A stretch of 64,000 bases of DNA, taken from contig NZ_MVDI01000004.1 in NCBI RefSeq assembly GCF_002939305.1, positions 62,001-126,000 of the forward strand. Reading direction: 5' to 3'. Each line of letters opens with the position of its first letter. The first letter of the stretch is position 1. The translations under genes and the position numbers were made by a program. The DNA comes from Chroococcidiopsis sp. TS-821 (lineage in GTDB: Bacteria; Cyanobacteriota; Cyanobacteriia; Cyanobacteriales; Chroococcidiopsidaceae). Positions 56,769 to 64,000 of this stretch are shown piece after piece. Under the pieces are notes generated by a model, which saw only the letters and a list, made by a program, of their open reading frames with translations, made no database searches and had not been told where the DNA came from.

Positions 56769-58172
56769 ATGCCAAAACTTAAACCGTATTTCGAGCGACG
56801 CTATCCTTGGCGAGAACGTGGCATTGCAATTCTCGCTTTGATTAATTTAATATTAGTGCTGTTTGACGCAACGTACTTGTATAGTCGCGACTTCTACTTG
56901 CAAACAATGCCAAGCATTACGCGGCTATACGATCCAGTTAAAGGCATTCAACCGCATCCTGAAACCGAAAGTTATCTTGCACAAGTTGCAGCCCTAGAAG
57001 CACAAGTTGCGCTGACTGGATTGCAATCGCCCCAAACCGCGCGCGAACTTGCACGAATGCGCGCGCTGAGTCAAATGCTCATTGAAGATAATCCTTTTGC
57101 TGCAGCTGATAAAAGCAGTCAATTTGAAACAATCAAGCAACGCCTGCGAGTACGCACAGGGGAAACTTTTGCTAGAGACGCGTTTGCAAGATTTTGGAGT
57201 CAATCGTATCTAACGCAAGCAGGTTGGCAACAAGAAATGGAGTTTTGGCAGGCGCGCATTCGCCCGCTGATGCGTACTAATTACTACCGCAGTGTCAACC
57301 GTCTAGATACACCCACAAACCACTTTTGGCTGCTTGATTTACCATTTGTCGTTATTTTTGCTCTCGATTTATGGGCACGAGTGACGCGAATTCGCCGCCG
57401 TTATCCTTACTTAAGTTGGCTAGAAGCTATTTTACGGCGTTGGTATGACGTGTTTCTACTTTTACCGTTTTGGCGACTGTTGCGGATACTGCCTGTCTCT
57501 GTACGTCTTTATCATACTGGTTTATTAAATCTCGATCCTTTACGCGCCGAAGCCCAACGGGATTTTGTCATCAGCTTCGCAGCAGAACTTACCGAAATGG
57601 CAGGTATTCAAATTGTCGAGCAGATGCAAAATTCGATTCGTAACGGTGATGTGTTTCGCTGGTTGCTACACCCAGAGTTACGTAAACCTTACGTACAAGT
57701 GAATAATGTGAATGAAGTCAGTGCGATCGCCTCACGCTTGTTTCGCATCGGCGTTTACGATGTACTTCCCAAAGTGCAGCCTGACATCGAAGATTTGATT
57801 CATCACAGCCTTATGGGTACGTTGCATCAACTCCCAGGAAATCGCCTATTACGACACATCCCAGGTTTACGTCACGCAGGTAAAAACCAAACGCGAAAGC
57901 TTGCCAAAGCAATATTTAACGTAACATACAATAATCTCACGAACTCGATGCAAGACCCCGTAGGAGCTGAACTTACAGCCCGCTTGGGAAGAAACCTACG
58001 CGACGCGTTAGAAAACGAATTGCAAAAAAAACACAATGTTCAAGAAATTCAATCTTTATTAATTGATATGTTAGAAGAAATCAAAATAAATTATGTCAAA
58101 GGTATTACTGAAGCGGGTAGCGAACAATTATTAGAAAAAGCTGAACAGCTACATAAACGGATACGGCATTAG
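56769..58172 (+). CDS. Conserved membrane protein of unknown function
   Basis: The 467-residue protein has an N-terminal membrane helix (GIAILALINLILVLFDATYL), a soluble helical segment (about 60-180), a second hydrophobic region (FWLLDLPFVVIFALDLWARV, about 184-203), an arginine-rich amphipathic stretch (VFLLLPFWRLLRILPVSVRL) and a long helical C-terminus (about 270-467). The second half has the look of a voltage-sensor/ion-channel S4-like region (WRLLRILPVSVRL), but no pore motif is visible. I recognise it only as a cyanobacterial conserved hypothetical. Confidence 0.65.
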   Translation: MPKLKPYFERRYPWRERGIAILALINLILVLFDATYLYSRDFYLQTMPSITRLYDPVKGIQPHPETESYLAQVAALEAQVALTGLQSPQTARELARMRALSQMLIEDNPFAAADKSSQFETIKQRLRVRTGETFARDAFARFWSQSYLTQAGWQQEMEFWQARIRPLMRTNYYRSVNRLDTPTNHFWLLDLPFVVIFALDLWARVTRIRRRYPYLSWLEAILRRWYDVFLLLPFWRLLRILPVSVRLYHTGLLNLDPLRAEAQRDFVISFAAELTEMAGIQIVEQMQNSIRNGDVFRWLLHPELRKPYVQVNNVNEVSAIASRLFRIGVYDVLPKVQPDIEDLIHHSLMGTLHQLPGNRLLRHIPGLRHAGKNQTRKLAKAIFNVTYNNLTNSMQDPVGAELTARLGRNLRDALENELQKKHNVQEIQSLLIDMLEEIKINYVKGITEAGSEQLLEKAEQLHKRIRH

Positions 58173-58588
58173 TTAGTTAAGGGAGCTAACACACTTAACT
58201 TTAAGGTTATTTATCAACAAATATTGATTGGTAGGTAAAAGAACTATTTGTTTACCAATCAATATATTAGCTATTCAACATATAGCCAAACGCGTACAGA
58301 ATATACTGTAGCCTTCGCAACAAAAATTAATAGCATATAGTTAAATAATTCTAAAGTTATCGTATTTATAGCGAAAACCGGATATTTTATAACGTGTACC
58401 CAAAATTAAACTTGTTCACTTGTGGTTTTCTTGAAGTTTGCAAAAAACAGCAACTGAACTAAGTTAATCGAGCCAATCTCAAACGTAGCGATTACGTGCT
58501 TGGGAGTGCCTTGTTCTTGCTAAGGTATCGCTGAACTTCTTACATGATTCAAGCGCTTAGCTGGTATGTGTAGAGGAACCCAACGACA
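58173..58588. other. Intergenic region with an AT-rich palindrome
   Basis: 416 bases with no ORF of note. ATATTGATTGGTA (58221-58233) is exactly complementary to TACCAATCAATAT (58253-58265), a 13-bp stem with a 19-base loop that could terminate the preceding gene. The rest is AT-rich leader for the receiver-domain gene. Confidence 0.55.
58221..58265. repeat. 13-bp inverted repeat downstream of the membrane protein gene
   Basis: Perfect 13-bp arms at 58221-58233 and 58253-58265. The stem is AT-rich and lacks a following T-run, so it might be a bidirectional 3' stabiliser rather than a strong terminator. Confidence 0.6.
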
Positions 58589-59029
58589 ATGCTTACTGTG
58601 GACTTAGAACGCTTTTCACCGGAAAACTATTTCTTTCCCATAGCAGGAAATTCACTTGCTTTAGTCGTTGATAGCGATTTAGATAGTTTAACGCTAACAA
58701 CAGAGATTGTTAAGTTTTGTGGGTGTTGCGTGCTGACTGCTACCACAAGTCAAAATGCTCTACAGCTGGCGATTGCTCACCAACCAGCACTTATATTGTT
58801 AGAGCTAATGCTACCAGAAGTAGATGGCATTACTTTAACAATGCAACTCCGACAGAGTATGTCATGTCCGATTATTGCGGTTACAAGTTTACCGAGATTT
58901 TTATTTCAAGCAAAAGCTTTAGCTGCTGGATGTAATGATTTTATTGAAAAGCCTGTAGTTGTTGAAACGTTAGAAACTACAATTTTTCGCTTTTTAAACA
59001 TTTCTTCTTCCGCTTCGCTTTGGGAATAG
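58589..59029 (+). CDS. Stand-alone receiver protein with Glu at the phosphorylation site
   Basis: A 146-residue CheY-like receiver. The acidic pocket (Asp28 and Asp30 in VVDSDLDS), the Thr99 (IIAVTSLP) and the Lys121 (FIEKPV) are all present, but the phosphoacceptor in ALILLELMLPEVDG is Glu72 instead of Asp. Glu can mimic the phosphorylated state, so the protein may be constitutively on and not controlled by a kinase. No output domain follows. The 3' end overlaps the convergent DUF2294 gene by 53 bases. Confidence 0.85.
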   Translation: MLTVDLERFSPENYFFPIAGNSLALVVDSDLDSLTLTTEIVKFCGCCVLTATTSQNALQLAIAHQPALILLELMLPEVDGITLTMQLRQSMSCPIIAVTSLPRFLFQAKALAAGCNDFIEKPVVVETLETTIFRFLNISSSASLWE

Positions 59030-59402
59030 ATTCCAAATCTCGTACCGAGGGTAAGCCAGATAAAATGACAATTATTCCTGAAATACTGCTATTTAAATCA
59101 GTAGCTGTAAGGATTGTATTAACTGCAACGCCTGTCACTTCTTCTATCATTTGAATTAACTTTGGCTTGATTGCTGCATCGATATGCGATCGCACTTCTT
59201 GTGCTAACTCTTGGCGTTGTGTTGCTAATAAGAATTTTTCTGAAAGCGTGACAGATTTTTCCAGAACAATTGCTAATTTGTCATCGAAAAACTGACAAAT
59301 AACTTGTTCAGGACGTTGTCCTATTTCAGCTAGATATAATGCTTGAATTCGCTGTTTTAAAGTCCGTTCTATTTGCCCGCGCGTAGGTTTTTGCGTACTC
59401 AT
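58977..59402 (-). CDS. DUF2294 family protein
   Basis: A 141-residue protein from the ATG at 59402 (MSTQKPTRGQIERTL); a frame six codons longer exists. It matches my memory of DUF2294 (VICQFFDDKLAIVLEKSVT, HIDAAIKPKLIQMIEEVTGV). The family's function is not known to me. It overlaps the receiver gene tail-to-tail by 53 bases, so their transcripts can pair. Confidence 0.75.
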   Translation of the reverse strand: MSTQKPTRGQIERTLKQRIQALYLAEIGQRPEQVICQFFDDKLAIVLEKSVTLSEKFLLATQRQELAQEVRSHIDAAIKPKLIQMIEEVTGVAVNTILTATDLNSSISGIIVILSGLPSVRDLESIPKAKRKKKCLKSEKL

Positions 59403-59688
59403 GTATCGTAGTGATGCCAAGCCAAAAGTGATAGCACTAGAGTGGATTGAAAATTAGTTTGTATAAGGTATATCTTCCTCGATTGACGCAAGGTCAATTA
59501 TACAACTATTTAGCCAACTTTTTATAACGATAAAGTGCCAAAAAGTATGCTTTCCTCTACCTAAAGCGTAGAATTAATTTTGAACTAGAAAAATATCTTT
59601 GTACATAAAGGAATATATCTCTAGTTGTATGTAGTCAGGTGTTAATAAAAACAGAATTTGACTGTACAAAATAAGTATAAATTCAAGA

Positions 59689-60465
59689 TTAAAGTGAACG
59701 CTCAACCTCGTGAAGGAAATTGAACGCGAAATCGACGCACTTTTGTTCGTGGTAAAAAATCCACTCATGATATTCATCTTCTAGAATAATTAACTGAGCG
59801 CGAGGGATTCCTTGATAAAATTCATAGGCAAACTTAACAGGAACAAATAAATCGCGATCGCCCCAAATTACTAAAGTCGGACATTTGACTTTTGGTAGCA
59901 ATGGTCGTAAGTCTTTTTCTAAAGCTATCCAGCTAGCTTGGATCATATTTTGAGGTTTAAATATCCAGTTAGCAATCAAGGCTTTTATAAACAGCATCAT
60001 TGGTTCAATCTTAAATCTGCCGAGCTGTGCGGGAAAATCTATCAATCGCCGTAGCGCGACTTCAGGTAAAGAACCTAAAGGAATTCCAGTACTATCAATG
60101 AGCACAAGACTTTTAACAAGCGAGGAATCTGTCGCTGCTAAAGCAATTCCAACAGCACCTCCACCAGAGTGTCCTACTACATGAACTTGTCGTAAGTTTA
60201 AAGCTGCTAAAAAAGCTATTAGGCACTCTACATATCCGTTATAGTCAGCAACAGAATTTGGTAAAGAAGTTTTCCCAAAGCCTGGTAAATCTGGCGCAAT
60301 AACGCGATATTTTTGTGATAAAAGTTGTAAAGTTGTTTGATAAGGCTCGGCTGCAATTGTCCAACCATGTAAAAATAAGATCGTTTCAGAATTAGAATCT
60401 CCTCCTTCTAAATAAACCGTTTGATAGTTGTTTAATTTAATTGGTTTTTCTTGGAGTTGAGACAT
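59689..60465 (-). CDS. Alpha/beta-fold hydrolase
   Basis: A 258-residue hydrolase with LFLHGWTIAAEPYQ, nucleophile elbow HVVGHSGGGAVGIALA, acid in VIWGDRDLFVP and terminal His in EDEYHEWIFYHEQK. The triad is complete. It lies 21 bases downstream of the potassium-channel-like gene on the same strand, so the two are probably co-transcribed. Substrate unknown. Confidence 0.87.
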   Translation of the reverse strand: MSQLQEKPIKLNNYQTVYLEGGDSNSETILFLHGWTIAAEPYQTTLQLLSQKYRVIAPDLPGFGKTSLPNSVADYNGYVECLIAFLAALNLRQVHVVGHSGGGAVGIALAATDSSLVKSLVLIDSTGIPLGSLPEVALRRLIDFPAQLGRFKIEPMMLFIKALIANWIFKPQNMIQASWIALEKDLRPLLPKVKCPTLVIWGDRDLFVPVKFAYEFYQGIPRAQLIILEDEYHEWIFYHEQKCVDFAFNFLHEVERSL

Positions 60466-60486
60466 TCAGTTTGCTCCTCTAAGCAA

Positions 60487-61569
60487 TCATCCAAAATCAG
60501 GAGGTGCGATCGCACTCCACTCGTATTCCAAATAGCTTGCTAGCGCAACTATACCAGGGTTCCACTGACGACGTAGCGCCACATATAGATCTGCACCAGC
60601 CTCTACATCAGACGTTGTGGCAATTCCCTGTGCAGCCAAGTGGGCAATTGCCTTGTAATAGCGCGATCGCCACATTTGTTCGGATTGCATCCTTAAGCGC
60701 GTAGCATTAACTGGAAGAAACAACTCAAACAACTCAGCTAAAAATTGCATTCCACTTTCTTCTAGATTTTTGACTGCTGCTGAAGCAATCAACGAGTGAT
60801 GGCTATGTTCGTCAAGCGCGCTTTTAATCAGCGTTACTGTATCCATTGCAACAAAAATAACTCGTGCTAACGCATAGTAATTTTCCTGCAAGCGGAAATA
60901 ACCTAACGCTGGATGGGAATGATTAGACTCCAGTAAGTTCAACAAGTTTTGAGCTATGTCCGTAAGATCTTGGCGAGTACTACTATCAAAGCTTCCACTC
61001 GAACCCATGCGTGCAAGCATCACTGCAGCGTCTGCGGTTCTTCCCGTACGATGATGAAGACTCAAGGCAAAAATATTGCGTTGCATCAGCTGGCTATACA
61101 CTGACTGTAAGAAAGTCAAATTAATTGTCAACACAGAAAAGCCAAGCATCGATTCAAGGATCATTAGCAAACGATAAGTACTTGTTCGAGGTGTAATATC
61201 GCCAGTTCCCAATGTGACGAGTGAGTAGCCGCTATAGTAAATTGCTGTCGCAAAATCTGTCGGAGTCGCTTTGCCTTCCATTTGAATTTCATTACCTAGT
61301 GCAGGCCAATAAATTGAAGCAAACCCTAAAATAAGTAAAAAGATCCACACAGCAATTGTGACAACCAGCAGCGTGGGTCCCATGTACGAGAGAATGCGAT
61401 CGCGCTGGCGTATAAATCTAGCGCCGAAGCAAAAAACTTGCCACAATCCGCGCGCTAGCAGCACGCTAAGAATACCCCTTTCACCTCTGGGGTACAAAAC
61501 AGTCATGTAAATATCTGCAAGTGCTAAAACGACTAATCCTGTTCCTAAAATTTGTGATAGCCAGCCCAT
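60487..61569 (-). CDS. Two-helix potassium-channel-like protein
   Basis: The 360-residue protein has N-terminal membrane segments (about 3-22, 34-52 and 66-88), a pore loop and an S6-like helix (about 132-155), then a long cytoplasmic helical domain. The selectivity filter is TLGTGD (119-124) in GYSLVTLGTGDITPRTSTY instead of TVGYGD, keeping the Gly positions but with Thr for Tyr. This suggests altered selectivity or simply a family variant. No RCK or cyclic-nucleotide domain is recognised in the C-terminal part. Confidence 0.82.
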   Translation of the reverse strand: MGWLSQILGTGLVVLALADIYMTVLYPRGERGILSVLLARGLWQVFCFGARFIRQRDRILSYMGPTLLVVTIAVWIFLLILGFASIYWPALGNEIQMEGKATPTDFATAIYYSGYSLVTLGTGDITPRTSTYRLLMILESMLGFSVLTINLTFLQSVYSQLMQRNIFALSLHHRTGRTADAAVMLARMGSSGSFDSSTRQDLTDIAQNLLNLLESNHSHPALGYFRLQENYYALARVIFVAMDTVTLIKSALDEHSHHSLIASAAVKNLEESGMQFLAELFELFLPVNATRLRMQSEQMWRSRYYKAIAHLAAQGIATTSDVEAGADLYVALRRQWNPGIVALASYLEYEWSAIAPPDFG

Positions 61570-62063
61570 GCGCGTTCAATCCTCACCTCATCTTAAGTGA
61601 GGTTACATTGCTTTTCTCATAACATGATCGCAGTCAGGAATTTCATCAGAAATCGCGGTTACTACACTCGCACAACTCATTTTAGATTATTAATGATACC
61701 AAATTAATGTATTTAATAACTTAATTAGATACCGTAGCGTAGATCCAAAAAGCAACAAAATGTTGTAATAGTATCAGAATTGCTATTAAATCTAGTTAAC
61801 AATTGTTACTCGATTGTAGACGATTTGAGGAGTGAGGAGCAGAATATAAAAGCTACAGTGAGTTTTATAAAACCTTTTGCGTATTCTTTCTGGTAGAGAC
61901 CTAAATTCTCTGCGAAACGCAAGTATAACTTTTGGCAGAAATCTTTTTGATACCAAGCTTTTGTCACATTTACGTCACATTTGTCAGGAAGACTGAAGAT
62001 AGTCAATCCAGTCTATCACCCTGAATCACTGAGGTCAATGTAAGGAATACTAAGGAATAACGT
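61570..62063. other. Upstream region of the exported repeat protein
   Basis: 494 bases, AT-rich, with no convincing ORF. GTCACATT occurs at 61963-61970 and 61974-61981 (11-bp period), followed by GTCAGG, which may be an operator for the gene at 62064. Confidence 0.45.
61962..61987. promoter_or_regulatory. GTCACATT direct repeats upstream of the exported repeat protein
   Basis: Two GTCACATT copies 11 bp apart, plus a GTCAGG half-copy, sit about 80-100 bases before the start at 62064. The one-helical-turn spacing fits a tandem regulator site. Regulator unknown. Confidence 0.35.
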
Positions 62064-63056
62064 ATGAAAACCATTTTGTTCAGGCGTGCTTCACTTGTAG
62101 CAAGTCTTACAGCGGTAGGGATTGTTACTAGTGCAGTATCAGCTCAGGCTCAAGCCGTTAATTATGATGTGCAAACAACTGCAGATGCAAACAGCAATGT
62201 TTCAACTTCAGCGTCTGCACTGGTAGGTGGAAATGCGCCTGGTACAGATGGCAATGGTTCCATCATGTTGAGTCAGGCTAACCTAGATAACCTAGGACCG
62301 ACGCAAGGCGACATTGATGACCAAATTGAGTCAGCCCCACCAAATCCTTTAAATCAAACAACACCAAGCCCGGATGGCACGACCACGACGCCAGGCACTA
62401 GTCCAAACCTCGTGCAACCTCAGCCAGCGCCAGGAGTGACACCAGACCCCACCTTCCCAGGACCAACACAAACACAGCCAGCGCCAGGAGTGACACCAGA
62501 CCCCACCTTCCCAGGACCAACACAAACACAGCCAGCGCCAGGAGTGACACCAGACCCCACCTTCCCACAACCAACAACACCGCAACAAGTGCCCGATACC
62601 GCACCTCCAGATACAACTGTAGAACCTGCAATTGTACCTGGTACAGCAACGCGTGGCGGTGCTAGCTACATTGGTGTTGGTGGCAATATTGGCTTCGGTG
62701 GAGCTACCACTTTGAGTGAAGGTGCTTTTGCTGTCTATAGTAAGATTGGTTTGACTGAAACTTTCTCAATTAGACCAGCAGCATTCTTTGGAGATAACAC
62801 TGTAATCGCTGTCCCGATTACTGCCGATTTTCCACCTGCCGAAACAGGAATAGCCGCAGCGCAACTTAACGTGGCTCCCTATATAGGTGCAGGAATTGCA
62901 ATATCTACAGGTCAAGATAGCACGGCGGGTGCTTTGATTAGTGGTGGTGTTGACGTACCATTGACAGAACAGTTCACAGCAACTGCGGGTATCAACATTG
63001 GTTTTATTGACGATACCGAAGTTGGATTACTCATTGGAGTCGGCTACAACTTCTAA
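62064..63056 (+). CDS. Exported protein with an 18-residue Pro-rich tandem repeat and a Gly-rich beta domain
   Basis: The 330-residue protein has a signal peptide (cleavage after VSAQAQA), a Pro/Thr-rich linker with three 18-residue repeats of the type PAPGVTPDPTFPGPTQTQ (about 120-173), and a C-terminal half (about 195-330) made of short Gly/Ala-rich strands ending LLIGVGYNF, with a terminal Phe like outer-membrane beta-barrel proteins. It may be a small outer-membrane or surface protein. I do not recognise a named family. Confidence 0.75.
   Translation: MKTILFRRASLVASLTAVGIVTSAVSAQAQAVNYDVQTTADANSNVSTSASALVGGNAPGTDGNGSIMLSQANLDNLGPTQGDIDDQIESAPPNPLNQTTPSPDGTTTTPGTSPNLVQPQPAPGVTPDPTFPGPTQTQPAPGVTPDPTFPGPTQTQPAPGVTPDPTFPQPTTPQQVPDTAPPDTTVEPAIVPGTATRGGASYIGVGGNIGFGGATTLSEGAFAVYSKIGLTETFSIRPAAFFGDNTVIAVPITADFPPAETGIAAAQLNVAPYIGAGIAISTGQDSTAGALISGGVDVPLTEQFTATAGINIGFIDDTEVGLLIGVGYNF
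62421..62582 (+). repeat. Three tandem 54-bp coding repeats
   Basis: Copies begin at 62421, 62475 and 62529 and are nearly identical in DNA except for the end of the third. Near-identity at synonymous positions indicates recent duplication and possible copy-number variation. Confidence 0.9.
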
Positions 63057-63070
63057 ACCCTCTTAGGTAG

Positions 63071-63112
63071 ATCCCTAAGTTGCCTTTAGCCGTGTTATAC
63101 GCGCTTAGGGAT
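63071..63112 (+). terminator. Possible hairpin after the exported repeat protein
   Basis: ATCCCTAAG (63071-63079) is complementary to CTTAGGGAT (63104-63112). The stem starts 15 bases after the stop codon. It lacks a T-run, so the terminator label is tentative. Confidence 0.4.
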
Positions 63113-63194
63113 TGCCTACTCAATTAATTGCGTCACTCAATGTTCATGTTGCTGTCACTCTACTGTCATATTTAGCTTTGACAATATTGACAAG

Positions 63195-63629
63195 ATGAGG
63201 AAATCAGCTATGAACAGGCATTTTCTAATTGGCTTGGCTATAGTAGCGTCAGTTTCCACATTAGGACTACCTACTATAGCGCGATCGCAAACCCGAATCG
63301 GCGATCTACAGCAACGTCCTCCTGGAATAACAATATCTGGTCGAGTGACAAGCGTTGTTGGCAACGACTTCATCCTAGAGGATGACTCAGGGCAGATCGT
63401 AGTCGATGCTGGACCGCGGTGGTGGCAGGAGATCGACGTTTCTCCAGGAGAACAAGTTACCGTCAACGGCGAACTAGGAAGAGGTGGTGAATTTGATGCT
63501 TTCTCGATTACGAGAGCCGACGGTACAGTTATTCAAATTCGCCCCGCACAAGGTCCGCCGCCTTGGGCTGGTGGTCCAAACCGCGCTCCTGGAGCAAGAA
63601 GTAGAGGCAATACTCCAGTGCAAAATTAG
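63195..63629 (+). CDS. Exported OB-fold protein
   Basis: The 144-residue protein (an internal Met at residue 6, MNRHFLIGLA, is an alternative start) has a signal peptide (cleavage near TIARSQ) and an OB-fold core of the YgiW/BOF type (ITISGRVTSVVGNDFILEDD, VSPGEQVTVNGELG) followed by a Gly/Pro-rich tail. Such proteins bind cations or small ligands in the periplasm and are often stress-linked. Specific role unknown. Confidence 0.72.
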   Translation: MRKSAMNRHFLIGLAIVASVSTLGLPTIARSQTRIGDLQQRPPGITISGRVTSVVGNDFILEDDSGQIVVDAGPRWWQEIDVSPGEQVTVNGELGRGGEFDAFSITRADGTVIQIRPAQGPPPWAGGPNRAPGARSRGNTPVQN

Positions 63630-63707
63630 CCAGTGATAAATCTTTGGTGGTACTTATAGCAATCGGAACATACCAGGTAAGAGAAACCGCTTGGGACAAA
63701 ATTTATA

Positions 63708-64000
63708 GTGGAGCAACGGGAACACAGCTTACATCAAGAAAGACTAGCAAGTACTGCAACGGCACCTAAACCAGCACTAGCCTTTGGAGATGCGATCGCA
63801 ATTATCGTTGGTATCGTCATCGGTGCTGGAATTTTTGAAACACCTGCGCTGGTTGCTGCAAATAGCGGTAATGGGGTCGTTGCGCTCGGAGCTTGGGTTT
63901 TGGGAGGACTAATATCTTTACTTGGCGCACTATGCTATGGCGAGCTAGCAACAACCTATCCGCACACGGGTGGTAATTACTATTACTTGTTACGGGCATT
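63708..64000 (+). CDS. APC-family amino-acid permease, cut by the window edge
   Basis: From the GTG at 63708 an open frame of 97 codons runs to the window end. It has a short cytoplasmic N-terminus, then AFGDAIAIIVGIVIGAGIFE and GGLISLLGALCYGELATTYP with TGGNYYYLLRA. This is the TM1-TM3 signature of APC-superfamily amino-acid/polyamine permeases (GxGIF and YGELAxxxPxxGGxYxYL). The rest lies outside the window, and the substrate is unknown. Confidence 0.85.
   Translation, partial: MEQREHSLHQERLASTATAPKPALAFGDAIAIIVGIVIGAGIFETPALVAANSGNGVVALGAWVLGGLISLLGALCYGELATTYPHTGGNYYYLLRA

Noticed and set aside
62349-62649. Minus-strand frames with Trp/Cys- or Val/Leu-rich repeats
   Set aside because: They are antisense readings of the 54-bp tandem repeat in the exported protein gene.
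1-64000. CRISPR array, prophage or transposase genes
   Set aside because: No regularly spaced repeat-spacer pattern, integrase or transposase motif was found on either strand; the repeats seen are short heptamer tracts and one flanking direct repeat.

Overview
The window looks like a chromosomal segment of a cyanobacterium. Evidence: genes for PsbU, a PucC/BCH-family transporter, BtpA, two allophycocyanin-type subunits and a CP43-like chlorophyll protein, several conserved cyanobacterial families (TIGR03279 radical SAM, DUF3120-like, VKOR-thioredoxin fusion), and many GCGATCGC (HIP1) octamers in genes on both strands. Gene order is loosely packed, with short operons and AT-rich spacers. No phage, plasmid, CRISPR or transposase gene was seen. 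A coccoid or colonial strain of the Chroococcidiopsis/Gloeocapsopsis type is a guess from overall impression only.

Layout. 1-8 kb: start of a truncated minus-strand gene at the left edge, a GH31 alpha-glucosidase, a GHL10/DUF187 glycoside-hydrolase-like protein overlapping a PDZ-radical SAM protein, and UppP. 8-20 kb: DUF3120-like protein, psbU, nadB, a CHASE2-PAS-GGDEF cyclase, VKOR-thioredoxin, BtpA, then the rimO-crhR pair. 20-31.6 kb: an unrecognised lipoprotein flanked by a 25-bp direct repeat, aldo/keto reductase, pucC-IMPase, a 96-aa protein/cupin/ChaN operon, an HlyD-type adaptor, a decayed FAD-monooxygenase pseudogene, and a kinase-WD40 protein whose kinase motifs are degenerate. 31.7-37.6 kb: tRNA-Leu(UAG), the allophycocyanin pair facing a CP43-like antenna gene, a PBP4-type peptidase and a small membrane protein. 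37.7-48.2 kb: IlvB with a C-terminal zinc ribbon, an MFS transporter, a large GAF-CHASE3-PAS-GAF-GGDEF cyclase, and an operon for an exported amine/amino-acid oxidase, an exported RidA and a third exported protein. 49-64 kb: PepSY protein, alaS, a metallochaperone-like HMA protein, infC, hydrolases, BON protein, ComB-like phosphatase, an unknown membrane protein, a receiver with Glu at the phosphosite, a K+ channel-like protein, two exported proteins and the start of an APC-family permease.

The most interesting system is 32.4-35.0 kb: divergent alpha- and beta-type allophycocyanin genes next to a convergent IsiA/CP43-like gene. This matches the published apcD4-apcB3-isiX low-light (LoLiP) set, whose ApcD4/ApcB3 proteins absorb far-red light. 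Here the chlorophyll protein also carries a roughly 130-residue Tyr/Pro-rich C-terminal tail with repeated aromatic motifs, which the family core does not explain. The second candidate is the oxidase-RidA operon, which reads as an envelope pathway that makes reactive imines and then hydrolyses them. All assignments rest on reading the sequence and remembered family knowledge; no database search was run.
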